From Cupriavidus laharis (lineage in GTDB: Bacteria > Pseudomonadota > Gammaproteobacteria > Burkholderiales > Burkholderiaceae): a DNA stretch of 64,000 nt. This document shows positions 1 to 8,856 of the stretch, in pieces. The position numbers were made by a program, and so were the translations under genes. How positions within the stretch are numbered: position 1 is the stretch's first letter; every line of letters starts with the position of its first letter. The DNA lies in assembly GCF_914271435.1 (NCBI RefSeq), contig NZ_CAJZAI010000001.1, positions 620,001 to 684,000 on the forward strand. Direction: 5' to 3'. The notes below the pieces were generated by a model, which ran no database searches, had not been told where the DNA came from, and saw nothing but the letters and a program-made list of their open reading frames with translations.

Positions 1-1
1 G

Positions 2-52
2 ACGAGACGCACGGCAGGCAAGCAGCGCAACAAGCGATCAGCGGTCCCCTGA
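2..52 (+). CDS. possible C-terminal tail of the gene upstream of iscS (IscR?)
   Basis: An open frame enters from the left edge and ends at a TGA at 50-52, 18 bases before iscS. It encodes a short basic tail (TRRTAGKQRNKRSAVP). In this lineage iscR normally sits directly before iscS, and basic C-terminal extensions would fit, but only 16 residues are visible, so the identity is inferred from position alone. Confidence 0.3.
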   Translation, partial: TRRTAGKQRNKRSAVP

Positions 53-70
53 AAAAAGGCAGTCATAACG

Positions 71-1288
71 ATGAGCACCCCACATTTCCCCATCTACATG
101 GATTACTCGGCCACCACGCCGGTGGACCCGCGCGTGGCGGACAAGATGATTCCGTACCTGCGCGAGCAGTTCGGCAATCCCGCGTCGCGCAGCCACGCCT
201 ATGGCTGGGAAGCGGAACGTGCGGTGGAAGAGGCGCGTGAGCAGGTGGCCGCATTGGTTGGCGCCGACCCGCGCGAGATCGTGTGGACGTCGGGGGCGAC
301 CGAATCGGACAACCTGGCAATCAAGGGCGCCGCGAATTTCTACTCCGGCAAAGGCAAGCACATCATCACGGTGAAGACCGAGCACAAGGCCGTGCTGGAC
401 ACCACCCGTGAGCTGGAGCGCCAGGGCTTCGAGGTGACCTACCTCGACGTGAAGGAAGACGGCCTGATCGACATGGAAGTGTTCAAGCAGGCGATCCGCC
501 CGGACACCATCCTGGTCTCGGTGATGCTGGTGAACAACGAGATTGGCGTGATCCAGGACGTCGAGCAGATCGGCGAGATCTGCCGTGCCAAGGGCATCAT
601 CTTCCACTGCGACGCCGCCCAGGCAACCGGCAAGGTGGCCATTGACCTGAACACGCTGAAGTGCGACCTGATGTCGTTCTCGGCCCACAAGACGTATGGC
701 CCGAAGGGCATCGGCGCGCTCTACGTGCGCCGCAAGCCGCGCGTGCGCATCGAGGCGCAGATGCACGGCGGCGGCCATGAGCGCGGCATGCGCTCGGGCA
801 CGCTGGCTCCGCACCAGATCGTCGGCATGGGCGAGGCCTTCCGCATCGCCCGCGAGGAAATGGCGACCGAGAACGAACGCATCCGCATGCTGCGCGACCG
901 CCTGTGGACCGGCCTGAAGAGCATGGAAGAGGTCTACCTGAACGGCGACCTCGAACACCGCGTGCCGCACAACCTGAACGTCAGCTTCAACTTCGTCGAA
1001 GGCGAGTCGCTGATCATGGCGATCAAGGACGTGGCCGTGTCGTCGGGCTCGGCCTGCACCTCGGCCTCGCTGGAGCCGTCGTACGTGCTGCGCGCGCTGG
1101 GCCGCAACGACGAGCTCGCGCATAGCTCGATCCGCTTCACGGTGGGCCGCTTCACGACCGAGCAGGAAATCGACTACACCGTCGAACTGCTCAAGAGCAA
1201 GATCGGCAAGCTGCGCGACCTGTCGCCGCTGTGGGAGATGTACAAGGATGGCGTCGACCTGAATTCGATCCAGTGGGCCGCGCACTGA
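71..1288 (+). CDS. iscS: cysteine desulfurase IscS
   Basis: PLP-dependent enzyme of 405 residues that takes sulfur from L-cysteine and passes it as a persulfide to IscU and other acceptors. The PLP lysine is K207 in SFSAHKTYG. The mobile-loop catalytic cysteine is C329 in [10 protein letters not shown], with the long loop of group I (IscS/NifS) enzymes. Length matches the family (E. coli IscS 404). It is the first gene of an isc operon in the order iscS, iscU, iscA, DUF3565, hscB, hscA, fdx, iscX, all on the same strand; iscU follows after 51 bases. The start is the first ATG before the conserved [10 protein letters not shown] segment. Confidence 0.98.
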   Translation: MSTPHFPIYMDYSATTPVDPRVADKMIPYLREQFGNPASRSHAYGWEAERAVEEAREQVAALVGADPREIVWTSGATESDNLAIKGAANFYSGKGKHIITVKTEHKAVLDTTRELERQGFEVTYLDVKEDGLIDMEVFKQAIRPDTILVSVMLVNNEIGVIQDVEQIGEICRAKGIIFHCDAAQATGKVAIDLNTLKCDLMSFSAHKTYGPKGIGALYVRRKPRVRIEAQMHGGGHERGMRSGTLAPHQIVGMGEAFRIAREEMATENERIRMLRDRLWTGLKSMEEVYLNGDLEHRVPHNLNVSFNFVEGESLIMAIKDVAVSSGSACTSASLEPSYVLRALGRNDELAHSSIRFTVGRFTTEQEIDYTVELLKSKIGKLRDLSPLWEMYKDGVDLNSIQWAAH

Positions 1289-1339
1289 GCGCTGTCCGCA
1301 CGCATGACCCCATAAAAGATCAAGTACGAGGTAAGCAAA

Positions 1340-1744
1340 ATGTCATACAGCTCCAAGGTTCTCGACCACTATGAAAACCCCCGCAACGTCGGTTCCTTCG
1401 ACAAGGGCGACGACACCGTGGGTACCGGCATGGTCGGCGCCCCGGCTTGCGGCGACGTGATGAAGCTCCAGATCAAGGTGAACGAATCCGGCGTGATCGA
1501 AGACGCCAAGTTCAAGACCTATGGCTGCGGCTCGGCCATCGCTTCGTCGTCGCTCGTGACCGAGTGGGTGAAGGGCAAGACCGTCGACCAGGCGCTCGAG
1601 ATCAAGAACACCCAGATCGCCGAAGAACTGGCGCTGCCGCCAGTGAAGATCCACTGCTCGATCCTGGCCGAGGACGCCATCAAGGCGGCCGTCGAGGATT
1701 ACAAGAAGAAGCACCCGGGCGCTGCCGAACAGAAGGCTGCCTGA
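1340..1744 (+). CDS. iscU: Fe-S cluster assembly scaffold IscU
   Basis: 134-residue scaffold on which [2Fe-2S] clusters are built before the HscA/HscB chaperones release them. The three cluster cysteines are visible: C37 (GAPACGD), C63 (YGCGSA) and C106 (KIHCSI). Asp39, whose mutation stabilises the cluster in homologues, is present. The LPPVK motif recognised by HscA lies at residues 99-103, just before C106. The C-terminus is a Lys/Ala-rich tail. A GAGG-like ribosome site precedes the ATG. It lies between iscS and iscA with short gaps, consistent with one transcript. Confidence 0.98.
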   Translation: MSYSSKVLDHYENPRNVGSFDKGDDTVGTGMVGAPACGDVMKLQIKVNESGVIEDAKFKTYGCGSAIASSSLVTEWVKGKTVDQALEIKNTQIAEELALPPVKIHCSILAEDAIKAAVEDYKKKHPGAAEQKAA

Positions 1745-1778
1745 GCCTCGTGGGCTCCGAAAGAAGGAAGACGCGACG

Positions 1779-2099
1779 ATGATCACGATCACCGAGAAGG
1801 CCGCCAGGCACGTGGCCCGCTACCTGGAGCGCCGTGGCAAGGGCGTGGGCCTGCGCCTGGGCGTGAAGACCACCGGCTGCTCGGGCCTGGCCTACAAGCT
1901 GGAGTACGTCGACGAACTGCTGCCTGAAGACCAGGTGTTCGAGTCGCATGGCATCAAGGTCATCGTTGACGCCAAGAGCCTGCCGTACATCGACGGTACC
2001 GAACTCGACTACGCGCGCGAAGGGTTGAACGAAGGTTTCCGCTTCAACAACCCGAACGTCAAGGACGAGTGCGGCTGCGGCGAGTCCTTCACGGTCTGA
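1779..2099 (+). CDS. iscA: A-type Fe-S carrier IscA
   Basis: 106-residue A-type carrier (HesB/IscA family) that receives Fe-S clusters and delivers them to apo-enzymes. The three invariant cysteines are C34 (TTGCSGLAY), C98 and C100 (ECGCGESF). Length matches E. coli IscA (107). It starts 34 bases after iscU with an AAGGAAG ribosome site upstream. Third gene of the isc operon. Confidence 0.97.
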   Translation: MITITEKAARHVARYLERRGKGVGLRLGVKTTGCSGLAYKLEYVDELLPEDQVFESHGIKVIVDAKSLPYIDGTELDYAREGLNEGFRFNNPNVKDECGCGESFTV

Positions 2100-2121
2100 G
2101 CGTCGGCGCGGAAGGAACCGG

Positions 2122-2364
2122 ATGGAGCGCTGCATCGTCGGCTTCCATCGGGACGAGGAAGGTGACTGGGTCGCCGAACTCGATTGCGGGCACGGGCAGC
2201 ACATGCGCCACAACCCGCCCTGGCAATTGCGGCCGTGGACGGCCACGGAGCAGGGCCGGGCGGCCCGGCTTGGCGCAACGGTGAACTGCCTGAAATGCGA
2301 TCGCAACGAACCGCTGGCCGATTGGGCGCAGGTACCTGGGCAAGGGCGCGCCGGCGGCGGTTGA
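2122..2364 (+). CDS. DUF3565 family protein in isc operon
   Basis: 80-residue protein with the DUF3565 layout as I recall it: IVGFHRDEEGDWVAELDCGH near the N-terminus, HMRHNPPW in the middle and a CLKC pair (CxxC) late in the chain. The Cys/His spacing (CGH, HxRH, CxxC) suggests a small metal-binding fold, possibly zinc; that is inference. It is 22 bases after iscA and before hscB, so it is co-transcribed with the cluster-assembly genes. Function unknown. The Gly/Ala-rich C-terminus (GQGRAGGG) is probably disordered. Confidence 0.85.
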   Translation: MERCIVGFHRDEEGDWVAELDCGHGQHMRHNPPWQLRPWTATEQGRAARLGATVNCLKCDRNEPLADWAQVPGQGRAGGG

Positions 2365-2414
2365 TGTGAATGCACAAGGGGGCGGCGCGGCCGCTCTTTT
2401 TGTTGGGGAAGCTG

Positions 2415-2933
2415 TTGAAAGACGATTTTTTTTCGCTGTTCGGCTTGCCGGTGCAGTTCGGCGTGGATGAGGCGGCGCTGGACGCCGCATACCGGACGGT
2501 GCAGTCGCAGGCGCATCCGGACCGCTTTGCCAATGCCGGCGATGCGGAGCGGCGCGTGGCGATGCAGTGGGCCGCGCATGCCAACGAGGCCTACCGCACG
2601 CTGCGCCAGCCGCTCAAGCGCGCTATCTACCTGTTGGGGCTGCGCGGGGCGGACGTGCAGGCGGAGAACAACACCGCCATGTCGCCCGCATTCCTGATGC
2701 AGCAGATGGAGTGGCGCGAAGACCTGCAGGACGCCGTCGAGTCCGGTGACGTCAACCGCCTGGATGGCCTGCTGCGCGGGCTGCGGCAGGAAAAACGCGA
2801 GCGGCACGCTGCGCTTGGCGCGCTGCTGGACGCCGGCGACAACGAGGCTGCGGGCGCGGCGGTACGGCAACTGATGTTCATCGAGAAGATCGAACACGAT
2901 ACCAGCGAGGCGATCGACCGGCTGGATCCGTAG
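2415..2933 (+). CDS. hscB: Fe-S assembly co-chaperone HscB
   Basis: J-domain co-chaperone that recruits IscU to HscA and stimulates its ATPase. With a TTG start at 2415 the protein is 172 residues ([12 protein letters not shown]...), matching E. coli HscB (171) and its conserved start. The HPD motif is then at residues 34-36 (QAHPDRF). A GGGGAA ribosome site at 2405-2410 sits at good spacing from this TTG. An in-frame ATG at 2370 would add 15 residues ([14 protein letters not shown]...) with no ribosome site that I can see. C-terminal region has the expected helical IscU-binding layout ([12 protein letters not shown]). Confidence 0.93.
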   Translation: MKDDFFSLFGLPVQFGVDEAALDAAYRTVQSQAHPDRFANAGDAERRVAMQWAAHANEAYRTLRQPLKRAIYLLGLRGADVQAENNTAMSPAFLMQQMEWREDLQDAVESGDVNRLDGLLRGLRQEKRERHAALGALLDAGDNEAAGAAVRQLMFIEKIEHDTSEAIDRLDP

Positions 2934-3030
2934 GCCCAGCACGTTTGGCGGGGTCATGTGACAATGGCGCCCGTCGCGAAAGCCGCCGGTGCGGCGGTCA
3001 TCATCGCGCACGAGAAAGCGAAGAATCATC

Positions 3031-4896
3031 ATGGCATTGCTCCAGATCTCCGAACCCGGCATGTCGCCGGCGCCCCATCAACGCCGTCTTGCCGTTGGCA
3101 TCGACCTCGGCACCACCAACTCGCTGGTGGCGGCGGTGCGCAACAGCATTCCCGAAGTCCTGTCCGATGACCGCGGCCGCGCGCTGCTGCCCTCCGTGGT
3201 GCGCTACTTGCCGGACCGGACCACGCATATCGGCTACCGCGCCCAGGACGAGGCGGTGCGCGACCCGAAGAACACCATCGTCTCGGTCAAGCGCTTCATG
3301 GGCCGTGGCCTGAAGGACGTGGCCCATAACGAGCACAGCCCGTACGACTTCGTCGATGCGACGGGCATGGTGCAGATCAAGACCGTGGCCGGCGTGAAAA
3401 GCCCGGTGGAGGTCTCTGCAGAGATCCTGGCGACGCTGCGCCAGCGTGCCGAAGATTCGCTCGGCGATGACCTGGTCGGCGCCGTCATCACGGTGCCGGC
3501 CTATTTCGATGAAGCGCAGCGCCAGGCCACCAAGGACGCCGCGCGCCTGGCCGGGCTGGACGTGCTGCGCCTGCTCAACGAGCCCACCGCGGCGGCGATC
3601 GCCTACGGCCTGGACAATGCCGCCGAAGGCATCTACGCGGTCTATGACCTCGGTGGCGGCACCTTCGATATCTCGATCCTGAAGCTGACCAAGGGCGTGT
3701 TCGAAGTCCTGTCGACGGGCGGCGATTCCGCGCTCGGCGGCGACGATTTCGACCAGCGCCTGCTGTGCTGGGTTGTCGAGCAGGCCGGCCTGCAGCCGCT
3801 GTCGGCGCAGGACACCCGCCTGCTGATGGTGCGCGCGCGCGCGGCCAAGGAAGCACTGTCGGAAGGCGACAATACGGTGATCGATGCCGTGCTGGATTCC
3901 GGCGAGATCGTGCACCTGCCGCTGACCGATGACACGTTCGACCAGATCACCGCGCACCTGGTGCAGAAGACCCTGGCGCCGGTGCGCAAGGCACTGCGCG
4001 ATGCGGGCGTGACGGCCGATGAGGTCAAGGGCGTGGTGCTGGTCGGCGGCGCCACGCGCATGCCGGCCATCCGCAAGGCGGTGGGCGACTTCTTCGGCCA
4101 GCCGCCGCTGACCAACCTGGATCCGGACCGCGTCGTCGCGCTCGGCGCCGCCATGCAGGCCAACCTGCTGGCCGGCAACCATGCGCCGGGCGAGGACTGG
4201 CTGCTGCTGGACGTAATTCCGCTGTCGCTCGGCGTGGAAACCATGGGCGGCCTCGTGGAAAAGATCATCCCGCGCAACAGCACTATTCCGGTGGCGCGCG
4301 CGCAGGAGTTCACGACGTTCAAGGACGGCCAGACCGCCATGGCCATCCACGTGCTGCAGGGCGAGCGCGAGCTGGCCAGCGACTGCCGGTCGCTGGCGCG
4401 CTTCGAACTGCGCGGCATTCCGCCGATGGTGGCGGGTGCGGCGCGCATCCGCGTGACCTACCAGGTTGACGCCGACGGCTTGCTGTCGGTCACTGCGCGC
4501 GAGACACATTCGGGCGTGGAATCGTCGGTCACCGTGAAGCCGTCGTATGGCCTGGCCGACGACGACATCGCGCGCATGCTGCAGGACAGTTTCCGCGAGG
4601 CCGAGCACGACATGAAGAGCCGCGCGCTGGCCGAAGAGCGCGTCGAGGCCGATCGGCTGATCGAAGCCACCACGCGTGCGCTGGAGACTGACGGCGACCT
4701 GCTGTCGGCCGACGAGCGTGCCGCCGTCGAGGCGCTGATCACCTCGGTGCGTGACATCGCCGCTGGCGAGGATCATCACGCCATCAAGGCCGCGATCGAG
4801 ACGCTGTCGCGCGGCACCGACGAATTCGCCGCCCGCCGCATGGACCGCTCGATCAAGAGCGCGCTGGCCGGGCGCAAGGTGCAGGAACTCGGCTGA
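3031..4896 (+). CDS. hscA: Fe-S assembly Hsp70 chaperone HscA
   Basis: 621-residue specialised Hsp70 that acts on the LPPVK motif of IscU in cluster transfer. The ATPase domain shows GIDLGTTNS (residues 23-31), YDLGGGTFD and the [10 protein letters not shown] segment; the substrate-binding half follows ([13 protein letters not shown]). Length fits E. coli HscA (616). The start is ATG 3031, preceded by GAGAAAGCGAAG. An ATG at 2989 would add 14 Arg/Ser-rich residues that do not resemble the family. It follows hscB after 97 bases, the largest gap in the operon. Confidence 0.97.
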   Translation: MALLQISEPGMSPAPHQRRLAVGIDLGTTNSLVAAVRNSIPEVLSDDRGRALLPSVVRYLPDRTTHIGYRAQDEAVRDPKNTIVSVKRFMGRGLKDVAHNEHSPYDFVDATGMVQIKTVAGVKSPVEVSAEILATLRQRAEDSLGDDLVGAVITVPAYFDEAQRQATKDAARLAGLDVLRLLNEPTAAAIAYGLDNAAEGIYAVYDLGGGTFDISILKLTKGVFEVLSTGGDSALGGDDFDQRLLCWVVEQAGLQPLSAQDTRLLMVRARAAKEALSEGDNTVIDAVLDSGEIVHLPLTDDTFDQITAHLVQKTLAPVRKALRDAGVTADEVKGVVLVGGATRMPAIRKAVGDFFGQPPLTNLDPDRVVALGAAMQANLLAGNHAPGEDWLLLDVIPLSLGVETMGGLVEKIIPRNSTIPVARAQEFTTFKDGQTAMAIHVLQGERELASDCRSLARFELRGIPPMVAGAARIRVTYQVDADGLLSVTARETHSGVESSVTVKPSYGLADDDIARMLQDSFREAEHDMKSRALAEERVEADRLIEATTRALETDGDLLSADERAAVEALITSVRDIAAGEDHHAIKAAIETLSRGTDEFAARRMDRSIKSALAGRKVQELG

Positions 4897-4939
4897 TCAC
4901 CGGCTCCCGCATCGCACAGCATCAATACCAGGACACGAC

Positions 4940-5278
4940 ATGCCACAGATCATCGTTTTGCCCCACGCCGAATACTGCCCGGAAGGGGCCGTGATCGAAG
5001 CCGAGCCCGGCGTCAGCATTTGCGACGCACTGCTGGCCAACGACATCGACATCGAGCACGCCTGCGAGAAATCGTGCGCCTGCACGACCTGCCACGTGAT
5101 CGTGCGCGAGGGCTTTGACTCGCTCGAGGAGGCCGAGGAGAAGGAAGAAGACCTGCTCGACAAGGCCTGGGGACTGGAGCCCCAATCGCGTCTGTCATGC
5201 CAGGCCATCGTCGCTGACGAAGACCTGACGGTCGAGATCCCGAAGTACACCATTAATCACGCGAAGGAAGGCCACTGA
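4940..5278 (+). CDS. fdx: ISC-type [2Fe-2S] ferredoxin
   Basis: 112-residue adrenodoxin-type ferredoxin that supplies electrons for cluster assembly. Ligand cysteines are C42, C48, C51 and C87 with the usual C-x5-C-x2-C-x35-C spacing (ACEKSCACTTC ... LSCQ). An acidic stretch (EEAEEKEEDLLD) lies between the third and fourth ligands, as in other ISC ferredoxins. ATG 4940 gives the family length and the MPQIIVLPH start; a longer frame upstream overlaps hscA and is not credible. 43 bases after hscA. Confidence 0.97.
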   Translation: MPQIIVLPHAEYCPEGAVIEAEPGVSICDALLANDIDIEHACEKSCACTTCHVIVREGFDSLEEAEEKEEDLLDKAWGLEPQSRLSCQAIVADEDLTVEIPKYTINHAKEGH

Positions 5279-5293
5279 GGCCCGGAGAACCCC

Positions 5294-5488
5294 ATGAAGT
5301 GGACCGACACCTACGACATTGCCGCGGCGCTGTATGACAAGTTTCCCGACGTGGATCCGGTAACGATCCGCTTCACGGATCTGCGCAAGTGGGTACTGGA
5401 ACTGGACGGCTTCAGTGACCTGCCCGAGCGCTCTGGCGAGAAGATCCTCGAAGCGATCCAGGCGGCGTGGATCGAGGAAGCGAACTGA
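5294..5488 (+). CDS. iscX: Fe-S assembly protein IscX
   Basis: 64-residue acidic protein with the IscX/YfhJ pattern (MKWTDTYDIA, DPVTIRFTDL, LPERSGEKILEAIQ, ending in EEAN). In E. coli IscX binds IscS and modulates its activity, possibly as an iron donor or regulator. It begins 15 bases after fdx and closes the isc operon; the next gene on the right is on the opposite strand. I see no strong hairpin terminator in the 52 bases that follow. Confidence 0.97.
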   Translation: MKWTDTYDIAAALYDKFPDVDPVTIRFTDLRKWVLELDGFSDLPERSGEKILEAIQAAWIEEAN

Positions 5489-5540
5489 GTCTTCCTGAAG
5501 CGTTCTGTGCGCTGCTTCCTGACTCGCACGGAACATCGCC

Positions 5541-5819
5541 TTAGCCAATCGTCGCGCGGGAACTGCCGATCAGTCTGCAGCCGCATTCGCAACCATCTCC
5601 CTCCATCGCAACGGGCAGGCCTCCGAACATTGGCCCGGAGGCCTCGATGATCTTGTTGCGCCCATGGGGCTGCCCGTCCGGATAGACCTGCGGACAGTCC
5701 ACCTCGTCGTGCAGCCGCGCAACGGCGCGTCCCCAAAGCTTGTACGTGGGCGAGCCCGTGGCCACCACGCCGTTGTGGTCGGTTACATCACCGACCGTGA
5801 TGATGCGGCGGGGGCTCAT
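5541..5819 (-). CDS. PAAR-domain T6SS spike-tip protein
   Basis: 92-residue PAAR protein. Visible elements: GDVTDHNG near the N-terminus (the usual HGG is HNG here), GSPTYKLWGRAVARLHDEVDCP, a GxP-VAxxGD repeat (FGGLPVAMEGD) and the CECGCRLI end. PAAR proteins cap the VgrG trimer and can carry effectors to the T6SS tip. The ATG at 5819 overlaps the stop of the upstream tli4-like gene by 4 bases (ATGA), so it is the last gene of a vgrG-effector-immunity-PAAR chain. A frame extending back to 5975 reads through the upstream gene and is not credible. Confidence 0.9.
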   Translation of the reverse strand: MSPRRIITVGDVTDHNGVVATGSPTYKLWGRAVARLHDEVDCPQVYPDGQPHGRNKIIEASGPMFGGLPVAMEGDGCECGCRLIGSSRATIG

Positions 5820-7027
5820 GTACTGGCCTCGCCCATCCACGTCCACACAACCAGCGCTTCGTCGGCAGGCGATAGCCCGAAGCGGATCATCGGCATCCCT
5901 TTTTGCCAGAGGACGCCGGATTGGCTGGCCACCAACGCCGCCTTCGGGTGTCCGGGGGGAAGCGAGGCGCGCCACATGCCGGTCAGGGGCGTGATCTCAC
6001 CCGATCGCACTGTGACCGGAGCCCCGGTTTGCGTCGGCGGTGCGTTGACGCGAAAGCGCACGCCATCCAGCAGCCTGTTCCAGAGGGCAATGGCTTCGTC
6101 ATCGCTCAGGGACGCCGCATCTGCGGCGCCGATGCGGTTGGCCGCTACCTTGGTGTACATCTTTGCGCCGATGCGGGCAGGATGCAGCGTGGAGCGTTCC
6201 TTGCCTATGGCTTCCCATTCGAAGTCATGCGTACCATTTGCACGGCGGACCAGCGATTCCTCGCCCTGCCACACGCCGACCGGGCGCTTGCGTTCTCGCA
6301 GGGTGGTCAGTTTCGGATAGCGGCTGCCAAGATCCTTCTTTTGTTCGGCGATTGATGCCAGGAGCCCTTCTCCTACACCGGTCGCCAGCTTGTTGGAGTC
6401 GACCGAAAAGCTGACATCCGGGAAACTCGGGAGATGAATGCCCGCGCCGAAGATTTCCTGGAATGTGCCAGATGCATCTGCAACAAAGCCGTGGTCGATG
6501 CAGACGCCGGGGGCGGTCGGAATGTCGGCATTGTCGCGTGCGCGGATGCTGTACACCAGAGGGGCAAGTTTCTCGCCACCTGTGAACCACTCGTACAGAT
6601 TCGATCCGGATGCAACGAAGGTATGCTTCATTTCCACCCCGTAGTCGATCGAAAGTTGGTCTTCAAAGTAGCGAATCTCCCAACTCATCGGCGATGCTGC
6701 GTGGCCAAAATAGCTGATGCTGGCAGTTCGGTCCTTGCTTAGGACTTCGTGGCGGAAGGACTCCGCACGCTCTTTCAAGCGCTCCGCTTGGCCAACGTGC
6801 GTAACGATCTTGCCGGGAAACTCCTGGAATCCCCATAGCAACTTGGCTTCCGCCGGGACTTCCATCACGTAGCGCCCAAAGCAAACCTGCTTGGTGTTGG
6901 CAAAGAGCGTCTGCAAGCGCGGCGACAGCGTAACGGGTTCCGACATGTTCTTCTCCGGATAGGTATGCGATTGGCACCCCGCGAGCAGCAGGGCGGCAAG
7001 GCTGATGGCTAGGGCTCGGCGGATCAT
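5816..7027 (-). CDS. Tli4-like T6SS immunity lipoprotein
   Basis: 403-residue predicted lipoprotein: a signal peptide with lipobox LLAGC about 20 residues in, then a long periplasmic domain. The segment TKQVCFGRYVMEVPAEAKLLW resembles the N-terminal domain of Tli4, the immunity protein family of Tle lipase effectors; the middle (ERLKERAESFRHEVLS) and the C-terminal block also fit from memory. It directly follows the lipase gene: ATG 7027 overlaps the lipase stop by 4 bases, so both are made together. Role inferred: it neutralises the lipase in the periplasm of self and kin. An ATG at 7039 (MVGSM) is possible but less well placed. Confidence 0.82.
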   Translation of the reverse strand: MIRRALAISLAALLLAGCQSHTYPEKNMSEPVTLSPRLQTLFANTKQVCFGRYVMEVPAEAKLLWGFQEFPGKIVTHVGQAERLKERAESFRHEVLSKDRTASISYFGHAASPMSWEIRYFEDQLSIDYGVEMKHTFVASGSNLYEWFTGGEKLAPLVYSIRARDNADIPTAPGVCIDHGFVADASGTFQEIFGAGIHLPSFPDVSFSVDSNKLATGVGEGLLASIAEQKKDLGSRYPKLTTLRERKRPVGVWQGEESLVRRANGTHDFEWEAIGKERSTLHPARIGAKMYTKVAANRIGAADAASLSDDEAIALWNRLLDGVRFRVNAPPTQTGAPVTVRSGEITPLTGMWRASLPPGHPKAALVASQSGVLWQKGMPMIRFGLSPADEALVVWTWMGEAST

Positions 7028-8856
7028 TGATCCCACCATGTGGCAGTGTTGGCGATCTTGATGATCGAATACAGGGTGCTCGCCAGCACCTGGTCATTCT
7101 GATAGCTTGCCTGATGCTCGTAGCCGGTCTGCCGGAACAGCGTACCGCGCACGGCTTCGGCCGACGCCTTGGCAGGTACTGTCTGGTCCCCGGCGTCGGC
7201 CGGAGGCTCCACGCGCAGTGTCAGCGGCTGGCCGCTTCGAGTACGCACCACGATGCGGCCTTGGGCATCCTCGCTCTCTAGCGTCCATGTGAGCGGGTCG
7301 CCGTGTGGCGTCAGATCGGCAGTGTCCGCGCGCCAGGTCACACTGCCATAGGCTTTCTGGTCACTGTCATGGCCATAGCTGGCGTAGGTGACCGGGTGGT
7401 ACAGATCTTTGATGTTCTTGTGGAAAAGCTGCGCAGCGGCAACCCGCTTCTTCGCAAGAGCGAATGGCTCTGCGCCTTTAGTATCCTTATCTGCCGGATT
7501 AATCCACTCAGGATTCAGCAGCCGCCACCACGCCTGCGGGTTGCGCCCATAGATGTCATAGAATGGATCGCCAACAGCCATTGGCGCTGCTGGCTTGTCG
7601 ACGCCCAGCGTCCGATGCAATTCCAGATCGTTCCAATACGCCTTCAATGGGCCGTCCGACGTGATCGGCAGCGCCATCACCTGCCGGTAGTCGGCTGTCT
7701 GCAGGCGCAACCAGCCGCGCGGATAGGAGGCGGAAGGCAGCAGTTCCAATGGGCCTGAGGCATTGGCAAAAACGGCCGTCACCTCCTTGCCCGTTTTGCC
7801 CATGACATCCCGGACAAGATTCCCAACCAGATCGTTCTGCGCCTCGAATCCTGCGCGTACCCGCTTGTAGGCGGCCCCGGCCCCGAGTGCAGGCTGGACG
7901 CCGTGATAGATCCCGAGGATCTTGTCCTTCGCGTTGCCGTAGTCCGGATGCAGCAGCGCGCGGGCGACCAGCCCGCCCATGGAATGCGTGACCACGATCA
8001 CCTTCTCGCACTGCCGCCCGTTGGCTTTGTACATCCGGATGATGTCGTCGATTCGCCTGGCAAGCTTCTGCGCGGATGTGCCGTTGCTCTGCAGCCAGTT
8101 GTAGCCCATCGCGTAGACCGGATACCAGCAGTTCGCCACACGCAGGATATCGGCCTCCGTCAGCGCATCGCCGGCGCCGCCCCAATAGGCAGGATTGACA
8201 CCCAGCACTTCTACTCTCTTGCCCTGCTTCCAGGTTGGCGAAAGCACTCCGGTCTTTGGCGCCAGCATGTCATTCAGATGCGCCTCCAGCAGCTTGATCA
8301 CGGTGCCGTAGGTGTCGAACATGACCTCGCTCCATCCGCGCCAGCGCGCCTTCTGCGCAGCCGTGGCTTCGTGTTTGCCGCGCCTGGCTTTCCATTGCTC
8401 GGCGGCTGGCGGCAACGGTGCGCTCATCAGCAAGCCGATGTCGGGCAGCCCGTCCGGCACATTGCGGTGCCGCTTGTCGGAATTCACCGTCTCCTGGCCG
8501 GTCATGTCGAACTTGCCGGCGTCGTCGGTGATCTCGTAGCGATCCACTTCGGTCTCGTCCGGATCGAAGTTCAGTTGCCGCAATTCCGGGGAGTCATTGC
8601 GACGAGCCAGAGTGTCCGAGATATCATCGGGTCGCCATGCGATGTTGTCGTCGCGCTTAAGGTCCTTCTGTCGCGTCCGGCTCATGCGCAAATGACTGCC
8701 CATGATGCCCGGCAGGAAAATGATCGGAATCACCTTGTCAGGCGGCACCGGCAGGCTCACGCGCTGCTTGTCGGTCGAGGGCGTCAGCGCAATGGTGGCA
8801 CCGGCATGCCCGCCGATTTCCTCGCCTGTTTTCAGATGGATGCGATCAGTTTCCAT
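7024..8856 (-). CDS. T6SS lipase effector (Tle family, alpha/beta hydrolase)
   Basis: 610-residue alpha/beta hydrolase. IPIIFLPGIMGSHL (about 43-56) is the oxyanion strand, and VTHSMGGLVARAL carries the nucleophile S292 in a (G/T)HSMG elbow. A late AGDQTVP (D557) and GYEHQ (H581) are reasonable candidates for the rest of the catalytic triad. Length, a C-terminal DQTVP block and the neighbours (VgrG remnant upstream, Tli4-like immunity and PAAR downstream) support a Tle-type phospholipase toxin, probably Tle3/Tle4-like. Exact class and substrate cannot be read from sequence. Start ATG 8856 overlaps the vgrG reading-frame end by 11 bases. No signal peptide, as expected for a T6SS cargo. Confidence 0.83.
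   Translation of the reverse strand: METDRIHLKTGEEIGGHAGATIALTPSTDKQRVSLPVPPDKVIPIIFLPGIMGSHLRMSRTRQKDLKRDDNIAWRPDDISDTLARRNDSPELRQLNFDPDETEVDRYEITDDAGKFDMTGQETVNSDKRHRNVPDGLPDIGLLMSAPLPPAAEQWKARRGKHEATAAQKARWRGWSEVMFDTYGTVIKLLEAHLNDMLAPKTGVLSPTWKQGKRVEVLGVNPAYWGGAGDALTEADILRVANCWYPVYAMGYNWLQSNGTSAQKLARRIDDIIRMYKANGRQCEKVIVVTHSMGGLVARALLHPDYGNAKDKILGIYHGVQPALGAGAAYKRVRAGFEAQNDLVGNLVRDVMGKTGKEVTAVFANASGPLELLPSASYPRGWLRLQTADYRQVMALPITSDGPLKAYWNDLELHRTLGVDKPAAPMAVGDPFYDIYGRNPQAWWRLLNPEWINPADKDTKGAEPFALAKKRVAAAQLFHKNIKDLYHPVTYASYGHDSDQKAYGSVTWRADTADLTPHGDPLTWTLESEDAQGRIVVRTRSGQPLTLRVEPPADAGDQTVPAKASAEAVRGTLFRQTGYEHQASYQNDQVLASTLYSIIKIANTATWWDQ

Noticed and set aside
1680..3062. Long minus-strand open frame opposite iscU-iscA-hscB
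   Set aside because: Antisense to conserved isc genes, with low-complexity His/Arg/Ala-rich translation typical of high-GC shadow frames.
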